NCBI RefSeq assembly: GCF_014655715.1
Contig: NZ_BNBM01000004.1
Span: 257,639 to 321,638 of the forward strand
Reading direction: 5' to 3'
Length of the DNA stretch: 64,000 nucleotides
Origin: Streptomyces lanatus
GTDB taxonomy: Bacteria; Actinomycetota; Actinomycetes; Streptomycetales; Streptomycetaceae
Shown here one piece after another: positions 27,596-37,164 of the stretch (positions are counted from its first letter, which is position 1; each line of letters opens with the position of its first letter). The notes beneath the pieces were generated by a model. It worked only from the letters and a program-made list of their open reading frames with translations, was not told where the DNA came from and did no database searches. The translations under genes and the position numbers were made by a program.

Positions 27596-28622
27596 TCCCG
27601 AGCGCTACAACGGCACCATGCGATACCGGCGCACCGGACGCTCGGGACTCGACCTGCCCGTGCTGTCCCTGGGGTACTGGCACAACTTCGGTGACGACAA
27701 GCCCTTCGAGGCCCAGCGCGAGATCGCCCTGCGCGCATTCGACCTGGGCATCACCCACCACGACCTCGCCAACAACTACGGCCCGCCCTACGGCTCCGCC
27801 GAGATCAACTTCGGCCGGCTGATGAAGCAGGACCTGGCGCCGTACCGGGACGAGCTGGTGGTCTCCACCAAAGCCGGCTGGGACATGTGGCCGGGCCCCT
27901 ACGGCCAGGGCGGCGGCTCGCGCAAGTATGTGCTGGCCTCGCTCGACCAGTCGCTGCGGCGGACGGGGCTGGACTACGTCGACATCTTCTACTCCCACCG
28001 GCTCGACGCGAGCACGCCGCTGGAGGAGACGATGGGCGCGCTCGACACCGCCGTACGCCAGGGCAAGGCCCTGTACGTCGGCATCTCCTCCTACGACGCC
28101 GAGCGCTCCCGGGAGGCGGCGGCCATCCTGCGGGAGCTGGGCACGCCGCTGCTGATCCACCAGCCGTCGTACAGCATGCTCAACCGCTGGATCGAGACCG
28201 AGGGCCTGCTGGACGCCGCCCAGGAGGAGGGCTTCGGGGTCATCGGCTTCACCGCGCTCGCCCAGGGGCTGCTGACCGGGCGTTATCTGGAGGGGGTCCC
28301 CGCCGGTTCGCGCGCCACCCAGGGCAAGTCATTCGACGAGACGTGGCTGACGGACGACATGCGGCGCAGGCTGGGCGCCCTGAACGACATCGCCGCCCGT
28401 CGCGGCCAGAGCCTCGCCCAGATGGCCCTGGCCTGGGCGCTGCGCGACCAGCGTGTCACCTCGCTGGTCATCGGCGCCTCGCGCGCCGAGCAGCTGGAGC
28501 AGAACGTGGCGGCGCTGGAGAACCTCGACTTCACGGACGAGGAACTCGCCGAGATCGACAAGTACGCCACCGACGGCGGCGTCGACCTGTGGCGGGACGC
28601 CCGCACCGGCAACGTCGGCTGA
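27579..28622 (+). CDS. Aldo/keto reductase, L-glyceraldehyde 3-phosphate reductase-like (MgrA/YghZ type)
   Basis: 347 residues, ATG with GGAG upstream. NADPH-dependent TIM-barrel reductase. The catalytic tetrad is visible: Asp and Tyr in DLANNYGPPYGSAE, Lys in VVSTKAGWDMW, His in IFYSHRLD. The late VIGASRAEQLEQNVAAL motif binds the cofactor phosphate. The sequence pattern, including MWPGPYGQGGGSRKYV, matches the AKR14 group that detoxifies methylglyoxal or reduces L-glyceraldehyde 3-phosphate. It is a single gene with its own terminator. Confidence 0.9.
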   Translation: MNHVADPERYNGTMRYRRTGRSGLDLPVLSLGYWHNFGDDKPFEAQREIALRAFDLGITHHDLANNYGPPYGSAEINFGRLMKQDLAPYRDELVVSTKAGWDMWPGPYGQGGGSRKYVLASLDQSLRRTGLDYVDIFYSHRLDASTPLEETMGALDTAVRQGKALYVGISSYDAERSREAAAILRELGTPLLIHQPSYSMLNRWIETEGLLDAAQEEGFGVIGFTALAQGLLTGRYLEGVPAGSRATQGKSFDETWLTDDMRRRLGALNDIAARRGQSLAQMALAWALRDQRVTSLVIGASRAEQLEQNVAALENLDFTDEELAEIDKYATDGGVDLWRDARTGNVG

Positions 28623-28641
28623 GACACGGCGAGGCGGCCCC

Positions 28642-28687
28642 GGCCGCACCGCGGGTGCCCGTGCGGCATTCGCGGTGCGGCCCTTTT
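28642..28687 (+). terminator. Rho-independent terminator after the aldo-keto reductase
   Basis: A perfect 12-bp GC stem (GGCCGCACCGCG paired with CGCGGTGCGGCC) separated by 17 bases and followed by CTTTT. It lies 20 bp after the reductase stop. Confidence 0.85.
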
Positions 28688-28807
28688 CATGCCTTTGGTA
28701 TGGACCTGACATTCCGGCGTCGCTATGCTCTGCCCGACCCTGATGAGAGCGCTCTCAGTTTGCGGTTGTTCCACCCCACCTTGTTGGAACGACGAAGGGC
28801 AACTCCC

Positions 28808-29968
28808 TTGAGACGCAGCAGACTCACCTACGCCGGCCTCGCCGCGCTCCTGGTGCTCGGCGGCTGGACGGCGAGCGGAACCGGGCAGGCCTCGGCGGTC
28901 GACTCCCCCACGGCGGCGGACAGCGAACCGGCCGCCTCCGAACTGGTCCGGGCGATGCAGCGCGACCTCGGCCTGTCGAGGGAAAGGGCACAGGCCAGGC
29001 TGGCGGCGGAACGCACCGCCATGAGCGTCATGCCGAAGGCCCGCAAGGCCGCCGGATCCTCCTACGGCGGCGCCTGGTTCGACGCGAAGAGCGACCGGCT
29101 CACCGTGGCCGTCACCTCCGACGCCCCGTCCGCGACCGTGCGGGACGTGCGGTCCACCGGGGCGAGCGTGCGCACCGTCACGCACAGCGCGCGCGAACTG
29201 GACACGGCCAAGGCACGTATCGACCGGCTGTCCGCACCGTCGGGTGTGAGCAGCTGGCATGTCGATCCGGTCGGCAACACCGTCGTCGTGAACGTGGTTC
29301 GCGACCAGCGGTCTGACAACGATGTCCGCCAATTCGTCTCGCGCGCCCGCGAGGCGGGCCCCGTCGCCGTCGAAACGGTCGCCGCGGCCCCGAGCACCTT
29401 CGCGGCGGGCACGGTCGGCGGCGACCCCTACTACACGGGCAACGTCCGCTGCTCCATAGGCTTCTCGGTGCACGGCGGATTCATCACGGCCGGGCACTGC
29501 GGCCAGCCGGGCGCGGGCGTCCGGGGCTGGGACGGCTCCAACATCGGCACCTTCCAGGGCTCGTCGTTCCCTGACAACGACTACGCCTGGGTGAGCGTCG
29601 GCAGCGGCTGGTGGACCGTACCGGTCGTCCTCGGCTGGGGCACGGTCCCCGACCGTCTGGTGCGCGGCTCGGCCGAGGCCCCGGTCGGCGCCTCCATCTG
29701 CCGCTCCGGTTCCACGACGCACTGGCACTGCGGCAATGTGCTGGCCAAGAACGAGACGGTCAACTACAGCCAGGGCGCGGTGCACCAGATGACGAAGACC
29801 AGTGTGTGCGCCGAACCGGGCGACTCCGGTGGCTCCTTCATCAGCGGTGAGCAGGCGCAGGGCGTCACGTCCGGCGGCTGGGGCAACTGCTCCGGTGGCG
29901 GGGAGACCTGGTTCCAGCCCGTCAACGAGATACTCGGCCGCTACGGGCTGACCCTGCACACGGCCTGA
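28808..29968 (+). CDS. Secreted S1E serine protease (streptogrisin / alpha-lytic type) preproenzyme
   Basis: 386 residues from a TTG start with GAAGGG upstream. Signal peptide at 1-30 (LAALLVLGGW, cleavage after ASA), then a propeptide of about 165 residues of the alpha-lytic prodomain type beginning ELVRAMQRDLGLSRERAQARL. The mature protease starts near GTVGGDPYY. Catalytic triad: H230 in ITAGHCG, D258 in DNDYAWV, S340 in GDSGGSF. Cys pairs flank the His and Ser loops as in streptogrisins. The propeptide acts as folding catalyst and inhibitor in this family. Confidence 0.93.
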   Translation: MRRSRLTYAGLAALLVLGGWTASGTGQASAVDSPTAADSEPAASELVRAMQRDLGLSRERAQARLAAERTAMSVMPKARKAAGSSYGGAWFDAKSDRLTVAVTSDAPSATVRDVRSTGASVRTVTHSARELDTAKARIDRLSAPSGVSSWHVDPVGNTVVVNVVRDQRSDNDVRQFVSRAREAGPVAVETVAAAPSTFAAGTVGGDPYYTGNVRCSIGFSVHGGFITAGHCGQPGAGVRGWDGSNIGTFQGSSFPDNDYAWVSVGSGWWTVPVVLGWGTVPDRLVRGSAEAPVGASICRSGSTTHWHCGNVLAKNETVNYSQGAVHQMTKTSVCAEPGDSGGSFISGEQAQGVTSGGWGNCSGGGETWFQPVNEILGRYGLTLHTA

Positions 29969-30071
29969 TCCCGGATGGGAGGAGCGGTTCCGGCGGTCAC
30001 CGGCGGCGCCGGGCCGCTCCTCGCACGAGCCGCCGCGTGTCCGGCGGTGGGTGTGCGGCAGGATGAGCACC

Positions 30072-30401
30072 ATGAGCGTAGTGAAGATCAACGTACTGAC
30101 CGTGCCCGCCGAGCAGCGCGAGACGCTGGAGAAGCGGTTCGCCTCGCGTGCGCACGCCGTGGAGGGCTCCGACGGGTTCGAGTGGTTCGAGCTGCTGCGG
30201 CCGGTCGAGGGCACCGACACCTACCTCGTGTACACGCGGTGGCGTGACGAGGCCTCGTTCCAGGCCTGGATGGAGGGTCCGATGAAGTCGGCCCACCAGG
30301 GCGGCGGCGAGGGAGGCGGGGAGCGTCCCAAGCCGGCGGCGAGCGGTTCGACCCTGTGGTCCTTCGAGGTCGTGCAGCAGGCGGGGCCGAAGGGCGAGTA
30401 G
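30072..30401 (+). CDS. Antibiotic biosynthesis monooxygenase (ABM) domain protein
   Basis: 109 residues from the ATG at 30072 (SVVKINVLTV) with AGGA upstream. One ferredoxin-like ABM domain: INVLTVPAEQRETLEKRFASRAHAVEGSDGFEWFELLRP and YLVYTRWRDEASFQAWMEGP. The low-complexity GGGEGGGERPK loop before the last strand resembles that of MhuD/IsdG-like and related Streptomyces proteins. Haem degradation or small-molecule oxidation are options; the substrate is unknown. Confidence 0.82.
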   Translation: MSVVKINVLTVPAEQRETLEKRFASRAHAVEGSDGFEWFELLRPVEGTDTYLVYTRWRDEASFQAWMEGPMKSAHQGGGEGGGERPKPAASGSTLWSFEVVQQAGPKGE

Positions 30402-30439
30402 TGGGCGGGCGGCGGGGGCGGTGTCGCTCCCGCCGTCGC

Positions 30440-31324
30440 TCATCCGCTCTCCCCCGCCTTCCCGAGTAGCGGGGCGAGCACCGGTTCGGCGTGCGCCCAC
30501 AGCAGTGCGCCGCCGATGCCGGGTACGACGTGGCGCCGGGCGCCCGGGATCCGGGCGGCGAGCAGTGCCCCGTCGTCGGGCGAGTGGGTGGTGTCTTCCG
30601 CGCCGTACCAGATGTCGACCGGGACGGTGATGCTGTCGAGCGTGAACGGCCACCGCCCCATGGCCAGGACCGTGTCGCGGGCGTACCCGGCGGCTCCTTG
30701 AGAGAAGGCCTCGTCCAGGGCCCTGCGGTAGGCGGTGGCGAAATCGGGATCCCGGTACACCGCGAGGTCGCATGCGGGGCTCCCGGCCATGACCATGTCC
30801 CACATCGCGTCCGCGGTGAAGCCGGCGAAGAACTCCTCGGCGCCTTCCGGGTTCCGCACGGTCCGCTCGACGAGGCCGCGCAGTTCGGCCGGCAGTGCGG
30901 AGGCGAACTCCGGTGCGGCGATCTCGTCCGCTCCGGAGACGATCGCCAGGGCCGAGGCGATGCCCGCTTCGGCGCAGGCGAGGGCGAAGGGCGCGCCCTG
31001 CGAGTTCCCGACGAGCGCCGGGTGTCCGAGCCCCCGCAGTGCGCACAGGTGACGTATGTCGGCGGCGAAGTCGGCGAAGGTCCTGCCGGGTGCCGGTGTC
31101 GATACGCCGAGCCCCGGGCGGTCCACCGACACGAGCCGCACGCCGAGCGCGTCGACGGCCCCGGTGCCGAAGCCGAGCCACCGGCTCGTTGCCGCGCCCG
31201 GGCACAGCAGGACGGGCACGCCGTCCGACGGCCCCCATTCGGCCCAGCCGAGCGTCCGCCCTTCCGGGAGTCGGGTGTGGCCGAGCCGGGCGGGCTGGTC
31301 AGCGTATGCGTTCATGATCGGCAT
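30440..31324 (-). CDS. Alpha/beta-fold hydrolase
   Basis: 294 residues; MPIMNAYADQ at 31324 or the Met three codons in (31315). Oxyanion region VPVLLCPGAATSRW, nucleophile Ser in LVGNSQGAPFAL, Asp in IWYGAEDTTHS. The late acid/base His would be in ARRHVVPG. No signal peptide. The start overlaps the 3' end of the DUF817 gene by about 20 bp, so the two are probably cotranscribed. Substrate unknown; esterases and haloalkane dehalogenase-like enzymes share this pattern. Confidence 0.84.
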   Translation of the reverse strand: MPIMNAYADQPARLGHTRLPEGRTLGWAEWGPSDGVPVLLCPGAATSRWLGFGTGAVDALGVRLVSVDRPGLGVSTPAPGRTFADFAADIRHLCALRGLGHPALVGNSQGAPFALACAEAGIASALAIVSGADEIAAPEFASALPAELRGLVERTVRNPEGAEEFFAGFTADAMWDMVMAGSPACDLAVYRDPDFATAYRRALDEAFSQGAAGYARDTVLAMGRWPFTLDSITVPVDIWYGAEDTTHSPDDGALLAARIPGARRHVVPGIGGALLWAHAEPVLAPLLGKAGESG

Positions 31325-32102
31325 TGTGGTGCGACCGGGTGATGGCCGCCAGGACGAAAGTGACGCTGATCAGCAGGGACCAGGCGCCGAACTTCTCGAC
31401 TCCCACGGGCTGCCAGCCGTCGAGTTGATAGGGGTAGCGCCAGGCACCGACGTAGGTCGCGAGGTTCTCGGCGATCCAGAGGAAGAAGCCGATCAGGACG
31501 AACGACAGCGCGAGGGGCATACGGCGGCGTGTGCCGCGCACCGTGAAGCGCACCGAGGTGCCCGCTGTGACGGCGAGGAGCGCGGCGGCCAGGAGCCAGC
31601 GGATGTCGGGGAGCCAGTGGTGGCTGAAGAAGTTGATGTACACGGCGGCGGCCACGACGGCCGTGGCGCGCGGGCGGTAGCGGACCAGTTCCAGGTCGAA
31701 CAGGCGCCAGGCGCGGCAGACATAGCTGCCGACGGCGGCGTAGAGGAATCCTCCATAGAGCGGGACGCCCGCGAACTTCAGGACGGCCGGTTCCGGATAG
31801 CTCCATGAGCCGAGCGACACCTTCACCAGTTCGAAGGCCAGGCCGATGACATGGCAGACCGCGATGACGGCGACGTCCCGCCCGTTCTCCCAGCCGCGCA
31901 GCCAGAACAGCAGCGTCAGCAGCACCCCGTAGACGACGAGCAGGTCGTAGCGGGCCACGGGGAGGCCGGGCAGCAGGGTGGACGCCGCCACGCCGGACAT
32001 CAGGGCGATGGCGAAGGCGCAGGACCGGGCCTGGAGCCACGCGAATTCGAGCAGCTGGCGCAACGGGGCGCCCAGGGGGCCGGAGGGGCTGGCGGTGTAC
32101 AT
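31299..32102 (-). CDS. DUF817 family integral membrane protein
   Basis: 267 residues from the ATG at 32102. Eight or so hydrophobic segments, with conserved-looking stretches typical of DUF817: VIGLAFELVKVSLGSWSYPEPAV, VYINFFSHHWLPDIRW and IAENLATYVGAWRYPYQLDGW. The family has no established function. It overlaps the hydrolase downstream. Confidence 0.83.
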   Translation of the reverse strand: MYTASPSGPLGAPLRQLLEFAWLQARSCAFAIALMSGVAASTLLPGLPVARYDLLVVYGVLLTLLFWLRGWENGRDVAVIAVCHVIGLAFELVKVSLGSWSYPEPAVLKFAGVPLYGGFLYAAVGSYVCRAWRLFDLELVRYRPRATAVVAAAVYINFFSHHWLPDIRWLLAAALLAVTAGTSVRFTVRGTRRRMPLALSFVLIGFFLWIAENLATYVGAWRYPYQLDGWQPVGVEKFGAWSLLISVTFVLAAITRSHHNADHERIR

Positions 32103-32176
32103 GATCCCAAGGACGAGCCGCTGGCCGTCTTGGTTGCCCTGCCCGGATTCCGGCCCCGGCGCGGGGCCTGCGTCGG

Positions 32177-32626
32177 TCAGTACCAGTTCGTGCTGGCCAG
32201 GGCGTGGCCGTCGCAGGCCAGCAGGGCGCGCGAGACGCGGCCGCTGAGGTTGTTGCCGATCTTGGTGTAGGCGTAGTTGATGCCGGCGTCGACGGTCTCC
32301 GAGACCCAGCCGTCGGCGCGTGCGGCCCCGGAGTTCGAGCGCTCCAGCACGGCGGCGCAGTTGGCGCGGGAGTTCTCGATGCGGGCGAAGGAGCCGCACC
32401 GGTCGGAGTAGAAGTACTTCAGCGACATGCCGTCGGCGGTCTTCGTCGGCCCGACCTGGCGGAAGGATCCGGCGCAGCCGCCGACGGTCGGGTACTGGCC
32501 CTCGAAGCCGTAGGCCCCGTAGTTGCCGCCCGAGTGAGGTGCGGCCTGGGCGGTGAACGGGGTGAGCGCCAGCATCGCGGCGGCGCCCGATGTGGCCAGC
32601 AGGGTCTGGAGCGTTCGGCGGCGCAT
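32177..32626 (-). CDS. Small secreted protein, unrecognised
   Basis: 149 residues from the ATG at 32626, AGAGAGGG upstream. Signal peptide RRRTLQTLLATSGAAAMLALTPFTAQAAP. The mature part has four Cys (GGCAGSF, DRCGSF, NCAAV, ACDGHA), consistent with two disulfides, and Tyr/Gly-rich N-terminal sequence. It is divergent from the SH3-domain gene, with about 200 bp between the starts. No family recognised. Confidence 0.72.
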   Translation of the reverse strand: MRRRTLQTLLATSGAAAMLALTPFTAQAAPHSGGNYGAYGFEGQYPTVGGCAGSFRQVGPTKTADGMSLKYFYSDRCGSFARIENSRANCAAVLERSNSGAARADGWVSETVDAGINYAYTKIGNNLSGRVSRALLACDGHALASTNWY

Positions 32627-32830
32627 GCGAGCCCTCTCTGATGGGTCGTCGGTCCGCGGAGCCGGCCGTCGTCCCGGCCGTGCACCGCTTGTTGTCAGGA
32701 CCGTAGGGTCCGTGGCCTCCGCGGCGGTACCTGACAACTCTCAGGGTCCTTGTGACCTCCCGTTTCCCTACAGTTCGAAGCGCCCGGCCGGATGCCGGGC
32801 GAGTGACCCGACGAAACAGGGGGACATCTC

Positions 32831-33205
32831 ATGACCACGCGTACCTTCGCCCGGGCCGCACTCGTCGGCGCCGGCGCGCTCGCGCTGCTGGGACCGCTCA
32901 CCGCGGCCACGGCCGTCGCGGCCTCCGACACGGACCGTGGCGGCGCCCGCATCATGGCCGCGCCGTACGCCGTCGTGCCGTACGAGACGGTCAACGTCCG
33001 CTCCGGACCGGCGCGTTCGTACGACAAGGTCGGCAAGGTCACGGCGGGCCAGCCGCGTGGCGCGTACTGCTGGGTGCGGGGCGAGACCATCACCGACAAC
33101 GGCTACACCAACAATGTGTGGGTCAAGCTCGTCGAGGGCTATGTGAGCGCCATCTACCTCAAGGGCAACCAGTACGGCGACCTGCCGGCCTCCGCGACCT
33201 GCTGA
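32831..33205 (+). CDS. Secreted SH3-domain protein
   Basis: 124 residues, ATG with AGGGGG upstream. Signal peptide of about 30 residues ending AVAAS. The mature protein is one bacterial SH3 domain: TVNVRSGPARSYDKVGKVTAGQ, then WVKLVEGYVSAIYLKG. Two Cys (CWVRG and the C-terminal SATC) may pair. Such domains usually bind peptidoglycan or wall polymers. It faces away from the small secreted protein at 32177. Confidence 0.83.
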   Translation: MTTRTFARAALVGAGALALLGPLTAATAVAASDTDRGGARIMAAPYAVVPYETVNVRSGPARSYDKVGKVTAGQPRGAYCWVRGETITDNGYTNNVWVKLVEGYVSAIYLKGNQYGDLPASATC

Positions 33206-33310
33206 CCTCCGCGCGCACCGTGCCGGGGAGGGTGCGCGCACTGCCGGGGGAGGGTGGCCGCCGCCGAAATTCCGTTGCGGCCGTGCCGCCCTCCCCCGGA
33301 CCCTGGGCCC

Positions 33311-34237
33311 ATGTCCTACGTCCTTCGCCCGGCCGGCCTCACCGACGCGGCGGCCATCACCGATCTGCTCAACGCCATCGACCGCATCGAGATCGGCAGG
33401 CCCGAGACCGATCTGCACACCGTCGAGGCCGATCTGAAGCGGCCCGACATCGCGCTGGAAAGCGACTCGTGGCTGGTGTTCGACGGCGACCGACTGGTGG
33501 CGTACGGCCTGCTGTGGGACGAGTCGGGGGGCGAGCGCGTCGACGTCGACCACTATGTGCTGCCCGACCATCAGCGCGCGGGCGAGCTGATCCTGGACGC
33601 CCTTGAGGCCCGGGCGCTGCACAAGACCCGGGAGAACGGCGCGGGGCGGGCGGTGGTGCATCTGCACCTCAACTCCGAACCGACGCTGGACACGGGCCTG
33701 ATCGAGCGGCGGGGGTGGTCCGTCGTACGGCGCTATCACGTGCTGCAACGGGAACTCACGGCCACCGACGACGTGGATCCCGAGGTTCCACCGGGCGTGC
33801 GTCTACGTCCGTGCGCCGACGAGGCCGACCGTGCGCGGGTGCACGCGCTGTACCAGTCGAGCTTCGCCGAGCACTTCGACTTCCAGCCACGTGCCTACGA
33901 GCAGTGGCTGCACGACATCGACGCGGACGCCCTCGACTGGTCCCTGGTGTGGATCGTGGGCACCGATGACCTGGGCGACGCGGGGTTCCTCATCTCCCGC
34001 GACGACCTCGCGGCCAGGGGCTGGATCCGCAGCATCGGCGTCGTCCACGAGGCCCGGGGACGCGGGCTGGCCGGTCTGCTGCTGCGCCAGGCGTTCGCCA
34101 CGTTCGCCGCCCGGGGCCGCGAGGCGGTGGGCCTCGGCGTGGACACCGCCAACCCCACAGGGGCGCCCGCGCTTTACGCCCGGCACGGGATGGGCGTGCA
34201 CTACGCCGTGGACACGTGGGAGACGGTCCTCAGCTGA
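33311..34237 (+). CDS. Double-GNAT N-acetyltransferase
   Basis: 308 residues from the ATG at 33311 (SYVLRPAGLTD); no clear ribosome-binding site. Two GNAT domains in tandem: residues about 1-150, and about 165-305 with the acetyl-CoA loop VVHEARGRGLAGLLLRQAF and NPTGAPALYARHGM. The layout is that of mycothiol-synthase-like proteins, but no substrate can be named. The last 60 codons are repeated, in degraded form, immediately downstream. Confidence 0.86.
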   Translation: MSYVLRPAGLTDAAAITDLLNAIDRIEIGRPETDLHTVEADLKRPDIALESDSWLVFDGDRLVAYGLLWDESGGERVDVDHYVLPDHQRAGELILDALEARALHKTRENGAGRAVVHLHLNSEPTLDTGLIERRGWSVVRRYHVLQRELTATDDVDPEVPPGVRLRPCADEADRARVHALYQSSFAEHFDFQPRAYEQWLHDIDADALDWSLVWIVGTDDLGDAGFLISRDDLAARGWIRSIGVVHEARGRGLAGLLLRQAFATFAARGREAVGLGVDTANPTGAPALYARHGMGVHYAVDTWETVLS

Positions 34238-34287
34238 CGCGGGCCGCGACCCGACCGACATCCGCGACGCGCCTGCCTCCTGGCCCA

Positions 34288-34440
34288 GGGCTGCTGCGGC
34301 AGCCGTTCGCCGCCCGGAGCCGCCAGACGGTAGGGCTCGGCGTGGACACGGCCAACCCCACAGGGGCTCCCGCCCTGTACGCCCGGCGCGGGATGGGCGT
34401 GCACTACGCCGTGGACACCTGGGAGACGGTCCTCAGCTGA
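34288..34440 (+). pseudogene. Tandem partial duplicate of the GNAT C-terminus
   Basis: Codons for LLRQPFAARSRQTVGLGVDTANPTGAPALY through the stop copy the end of the GNAT gene with an offset of 203 bp, including GMGVHYAVDTWETVLS and the 12 bases after the stop. A few codons are deleted relative to the parent. There is no start or N-terminus, so it is a remnant. Confidence 0.82.
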
Positions 34441-34870
34441 CGCGGGCCGCGGTGCGGCTGTTCTCGTGGCGCAGGGCCGCGCCCGTGACCAGCGCGCCGA
34501 TCCCCTCCCACAGGCCTACGCCGAGGAAGCCAGACGGGGCTCGGCCGCCGAGGACCGCGAGGGTGAAGACCGTGCAGGTCAGCAGGCGGAAGGGCACGGT
34601 CCAGCGGAAGAAGGCCTTCCAGTCGGAGAGGGCGGCCAGCACGTAGTACACGCCCATGTTGAGCGCGGCCATGGACGAGGCGGTGACGAAGACCTCGGTG
34701 TGGTCCCCTGCCGCACGCCGGGCGTCCGCCACGGGTGTGAATCCCATGAGCCGGAGCAGGACGTCGGGGGCGACGAGCCCCAACAGGCCCATGCCGGCGG
34801 CCAGGACACCGAACACGGCCATGGTCCAGCCGGACGGGGAGCGGGGCAGGAGTCGCACGAAGTCCTCCAT
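34433..34870 (-). CDS. Small integral membrane protein
   Basis: 145 residues from the ATG at 34870 (MEDFVRLLPRSP). Four hydrophobic segments: TMAVFGVLAAGMGLLGLVAP, ASSMAALNMGVYYVLAAL, LLTCTVFTLAVLGG and GVGLWEGIGALVTGAAL. This four-helix layout resembles DUF4345-type proteins, but I do not assign it firmly. Its stop overlaps that of the GNAT remnant on the other strand through the palindrome TCAGCTGA. Confidence 0.68.
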   Translation of the reverse strand: MEDFVRLLPRSPSGWTMAVFGVLAAGMGLLGLVAPDVLLRLMGFTPVADARRAAGDHTEVFVTASSMAALNMGVYYVLAALSDWKAFFRWTVPFRLLTCTVFTLAVLGGRAPSGFLGVGLWEGIGALVTGAALRHENSRTAARVS

Positions 34871-34893
34871 GGGGCCTGGGAGTTGGGCCTCGA

Positions 34894-35238
<345 letters not shown>

Positions 35239-35266
35239 TTACTCGACGTAGCCATACAGGGGTGGG

Positions 35267-37105
35267 ATGGGAACGCCTGAGTCACGCAGGGTCCTGCCGG
35301 GCAAGCGCTCGGTGCTACTCGCACTTCGTTACTACGGCCGGGAGTTGGTCCGGCTGCGGCGGCTGACGGTACCCGCCATGCTGCTGACGGCCGTGGGCAA
35401 CATCGGCCTCAACTACATCGCGCCGCTCATCGTCGCCAAGCTGGTCGGCGATGTCGCGGACGACACGGACATCACCTTCGCCGCGGCACTGCCGTATGTG
35501 CTGGGCTTCGTCGGTGTGCTGCTGCTCTCGGAGGGGCTGTGGCGGATCGCACTGCACTGCCTGAACCGCCTGGACGCCCTGGGCATCGAGCACCTGTATG
35601 TGATCGGCATGGACGAACTGTTCGCCAAGGACGCGGCGTTCTTCCACGACAACTTCGCCGGCTCACTGACCAAGCGCGTCCTCAGCTTCGCCGCCCGCTA
35701 TGAACAGTTCGTCGACACACTGGCGTTCCAGATCGTGGGCAGCTTCGTGCCGCTGCTGTTCGGGACGGTCGTGCTGTGGCGCTACGAACCGATGCTGGTC
35801 GTCGGCCTCCTGACGATGATCGTGCTGACGGCAGTGTGCGTGGTGCCTCTGGTCCGGCGCCGGCAGGCCCTCGTCGATCTGCGCGAGGAGGCGATCGCGC
35901 GGGTGTCGGGGCATGTCGCCGACAGCCTGATGAACATGGACACGGTGCGGGCGTTCGCCGCCGAGGACCGCGAGGCCGCCGAGCACCGCTCCCGGGTGGC
36001 GGCGTCCCGTCGGCTCATGCTGCGGTCGTGGGACTACGGCAATCTGCGCATCGACACCCTGGTCGCACCGATGTCGGTGCTGACCAACGCGCTGGGCCTG
36101 CTGCTCGCGGTGGCGCTCGGCGGGGGCGGGGTGGAGGCGGTCGTGGTCGCGTTCACCTACTACTCCAACGCGACGCGGATCATGTTCGAGTTCAACCAGA
36201 TCTACCGTCGCCTGGAGAACTCAATGACGGAGGCCGCGCAGTTCACCGAGCTGCTGCTGACGCCGCCGACCGTGGTCGATCCGCCGGTGCCGGAGCCGCT
36301 GCTGCCCGGCCCTGCCGAGGTCCGCTTCGAGGGGGTGGCCTTCGCCCACGCCGGCGGCCGGCCGCTGTTCGACGGCCTCGACCTGACGGTGCCCGCCGGG
36401 ACGAAGGTGGGCCTGGTGGGCCGCTCCGGGGGCGGCAAGACCACGCTCACCCGGCTGCTGCTGCGGATGACCGACATCGACGCCGGCCGGATCCTGATCG
36501 GAGGTCAGGACATCAGCAGGCTGCGCCAGAGCGACCTGCGCGGTCTGATCGCCTATGTGCCGCAGGACCCGGCGATGTTCCACCGCACCCTCAAGGACAA
36601 CATCGCCTTCGCCCGGCCCGGTGCCGACGACGCCGAGATCCGCCGCGCGGCCGAGGCGGCGCATGTCACGGAGTTCGCCGACGCGCTGCCCCTCGGCTTC
36701 GACACCATGGTGGGCGAGCGCGGCATCAAGCTGTCCGGGGGCCAGCGCCAGCGGGTCGCGCTGGCCCGGGCGATCCTGCGGGACGCGCCGATCCTGCTGC
36801 TCGACGAGGCGACCAGCGCCCTGGACTCGGAGAGCGAGATCCTCGTCCAGGAGGCGCTGTGGCGGCTCATGGAGGGGCGGACCGCGCTCGTGGTGGCTCA
36901 CAGGCTGAGCACCGTCGCCACCATGGACCAGCTCGTCGTCCTCGACCGCGGCCGGATCATCGAGCAGGGCAGTCACGGCGAACTGCTGGCGGCGGACGGT
37001 GCCTACGCGAAACTGTGGCAGCACCAGTCGGGCGGCTTCCTCGACGAGGACAGTCCCGCACAGGAGGAGTTGCGGAAGATGGGGGAAGGGCTGGAGCACG
37101 CCTAG
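35267..37105 (+). CDS. ABC exporter, fused permease and ATPase
   Basis: 612 residues. Six-helix type 1 exporter domain (about 30-320) followed by the ATPase: Walker A GRSGGGKTT, Q-loop AYVPQDPAMF, signature LSGGQRQRVALARA, Walker B ILLLDEATSALD, H-loop VVAHRLST. Expected to work as a homodimer or heterodimer and to export a lipid, peptide or drug. No adjacent partner half-transporter. A methyltransferase follows after 59 bp of AT-rich DNA. Confidence 0.92.
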   Translation: MGTPESRRVLPGKRSVLLALRYYGRELVRLRRLTVPAMLLTAVGNIGLNYIAPLIVAKLVGDVADDTDITFAAALPYVLGFVGVLLLSEGLWRIALHCLNRLDALGIEHLYVIGMDELFAKDAAFFHDNFAGSLTKRVLSFAARYEQFVDTLAFQIVGSFVPLLFGTVVLWRYEPMLVVGLLTMIVLTAVCVVPLVRRRQALVDLREEAIARVSGHVADSLMNMDTVRAFAAEDREAAEHRSRVAASRRLMLRSWDYGNLRIDTLVAPMSVLTNALGLLLAVALGGGGVEAVVVAFTYYSNATRIMFEFNQIYRRLENSMTEAAQFTELLLTPPTVVDPPVPEPLLPGPAEVRFEGVAFAHAGGRPLFDGLDLTVPAGTKVGLVGRSGGGKTTLTRLLLRMTDIDAGRILIGGQDISRLRQSDLRGLIAYVPQDPAMFHRTLKDNIAFARPGADDAEIRRAAEAAHVTEFADALPLGFDTMVGERGIKLSGGQRQRVALARAILRDAPILLLDEATSALDSESEILVQEALWRLMEGRTALVVAHRLSTVATMDQLVVLDRGRIIEQGSHGELLAADGAYAKLWQHQSGGFLDEDSPAQEELRKMGEGLEHA

Positions 37106-37164
37106 AGGGCTGAATCTGTATGGATATGAAAAAATGACGCATAATTCTCGCGAGGAGACTCCTG

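Noticed and set aside
28623..28807. N-terminal extension of the S1E protease upstream of the TTG at 28808
   Set aside because: It would run through the terminator hairpin and lose the signal peptide position.
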